IMG/VR virus record: IMGVR_UViG_3300039045_000069
Span: 1 to 43,813 of that record
Strand: one strand, 5' to 3'
Source of the DNA: a virus
Length of the DNA stretch: 43,813 nucleotides
A model generated the notes under the pieces. It did no database searches, had not been told where the DNA came from, and worked only from the letters and a program-made list of their open reading frames with translations. This document shows, piece by piece, positions 43,250 to 43,813 of the stretch. Both the position numbers and the translations under genes were made by a program. Numbering within the stretch: position 1 is the stretch's first letter; the number at the start of each line of letters is the position of its first letter.

Positions 43250-43813
43250 TTAAAATATTAAATAATTTATACCTGTTCTGATATTATATGAGTCTATCTC
43301 CCAGAACCTTACATATCTTCCTTCTACAAATATACTAAATTGTTTATTAATTTTACTACCCATGATAAAACCCACGTCAAAGTCAATGTTTACGCCATCA
43401 TACTCATAAGAATATCTACTTAAACCCATGTGAAGTGGATATATCGAACCCCAAAGATGAGCCCAAAAATTATCTTTATACATATAATAGTCTGCACCTA
43501 GTACAGCAGAAAGTTCATGTTGAAATCCCCTAACCTCTACTTGTTCCCTATTATATCTTTCAACTATTTTAGGAAACTCTTCTCTAAAAAACTCATCATT
43601 AGTTCCTATATTTTTAATATCAGGAAACTGACTTATTGGCACATCATCATAATGACTCCAATTATCATAAGCATGAGGTGGTACATTTTTATACCAAATA
43701 GCTAAGTAATTTTCTGTAAAAGGTATTTGTAGTAAGAAATCCCAATACCCATACATATAAGCTAGTTCTCTTAAATCATTATTATTTTTTAACCAATCAT
43801 CTATTGGAGAATA
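43250..43813 (-). CDS. C-terminal part of an outer-membrane beta-barrel-like protein (truncated by window edge)
   Basis: The frame stays open from the window edge (43813) to the stop at 43250, showing 187 residues; an ATG at 43756 is internal and need not be the start. The visible half is rich in Tyr, Trp and Phe, with alternating stretches such as ELSAVLGADYYMY, FWAHLWGSIY, NIDFDVGFIMGS and FSIFVEGRYVRF, and ends in NYLIF, a C-terminal aromatic as in outer-membrane barrels. A signal peptide cannot be checked because the N-terminus is outside. It may alter the host surface or act with the lysis genes. Confidence 0.5.
   Translation of the reverse strand, partial: YSPIDDWLKNNNDLRELAYMYGYWDFLLQIPFTENYLAIWYKNVPPHAYDNWSHYDDVPISQFPDIKNIGTNDEFFREEFPKIVERYNREQVEVRGFQHELSAVLGADYYMYKDNFWAHLWGSIYPLHMGLSRYSYEYDGVNIDFDVGFIMGSKINKQFSIFVEGRYVRFWEIDSYNIRTGINYLIF

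Noticed and set aside
1-43813. Lysogeny genes, tRNA, CRISPR, diversity-generating retroelement, insertion sequence, tape measure
   Set aside because: No integrase, reverse transcriptase, transposase, repeat-spacer array or cloverleaf was seen; the small HTH gene alone does not indicate lysogeny, and long coiled coils belong to the muzzle and portal rather than a tape measure.

Overview
The window is most of a tailed double-stranded DNA phage genome, or a very similar prophage or metagenomic contig. It looks like a lytic, podovirus-type phage of a Bacteroidetes (probably marine flavobacterial) host. The DNA is very AT-rich, arginine is mostly AGA, and starts sit behind A-rich leaders without clear Shine-Dalgarno sites. 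Three intergenic sites match the Bacteroidetes promoter pattern TTG - 19 or 20 nt - TAnnTTTG (760-790 on +, 34475-34504 on -, 6379-6409 on -). There is no integrase, repressor-operator region, tRNA, rRNA, CRISPR array or insertion sequence. Neither window edge is a natural end: a + strand gene runs in from the left and a - strand gene runs in from the right, so a divergent early/control region (and any DNA polymerase) lies outside.

Left arm (1-6167, + strand): small unknown genes; a recombination/replication operon behind a promoter (ERF annealing protein, RecE-like PD-(D/E)XK exonuclease, small HTH protein, small SSB-like protein ending DDLPF, terminator/attenuator hairpin, helicase-loader-like protein, DnaB helicase); then small genes including a DUF1599 (MazG-like) protein and a DUF1064 nuclease. 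Two genes too short for routine ORF calling were found here: a 25-residue membrane peptide after dnaB and a 42-residue acidic CxxC peptide.

Junction (6164-6410): the two arms converge. A 43-residue minus-strand gene overlaps the last plus-strand gene stop-to-stop. Upstream of it lie a consensus promoter and a strong intrinsic terminator about 75 nt apart, which together predict a short RNA or an attenuated leader.

Right arm (6399-43813, - strand; transcription runs from high to low coordinates): lysis and accessory genes (beta-barrel-like protein, TM/coiled-coil protein, degenerate thioredoxin, M15 endolysin, 3-TM-family holin), receptor-binding fibre candidate, tandem GroES-like co-chaperonin, terminase, portal, scaffold, major capsid protein, small head proteins, then after a terminator the tail part: two ring/connector proteins, a 3196-residue muzzle/stabilisation protein with a large coiled-coil insert, and three internal or ejected proteins ending in a 3253-residue polyvalent protein with metallopeptidase and ADP-ribosyltransferase-like domains. 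There is no tape measure, sheath or tail-tube gene. The order terminase-portal-capsid-rings-muzzle-cargo resembles the crAss-like phage plan at a smaller genome size; that link is inferred from layout and remembered motifs, not from a search. No stretch over 300 bases lacks a gene.
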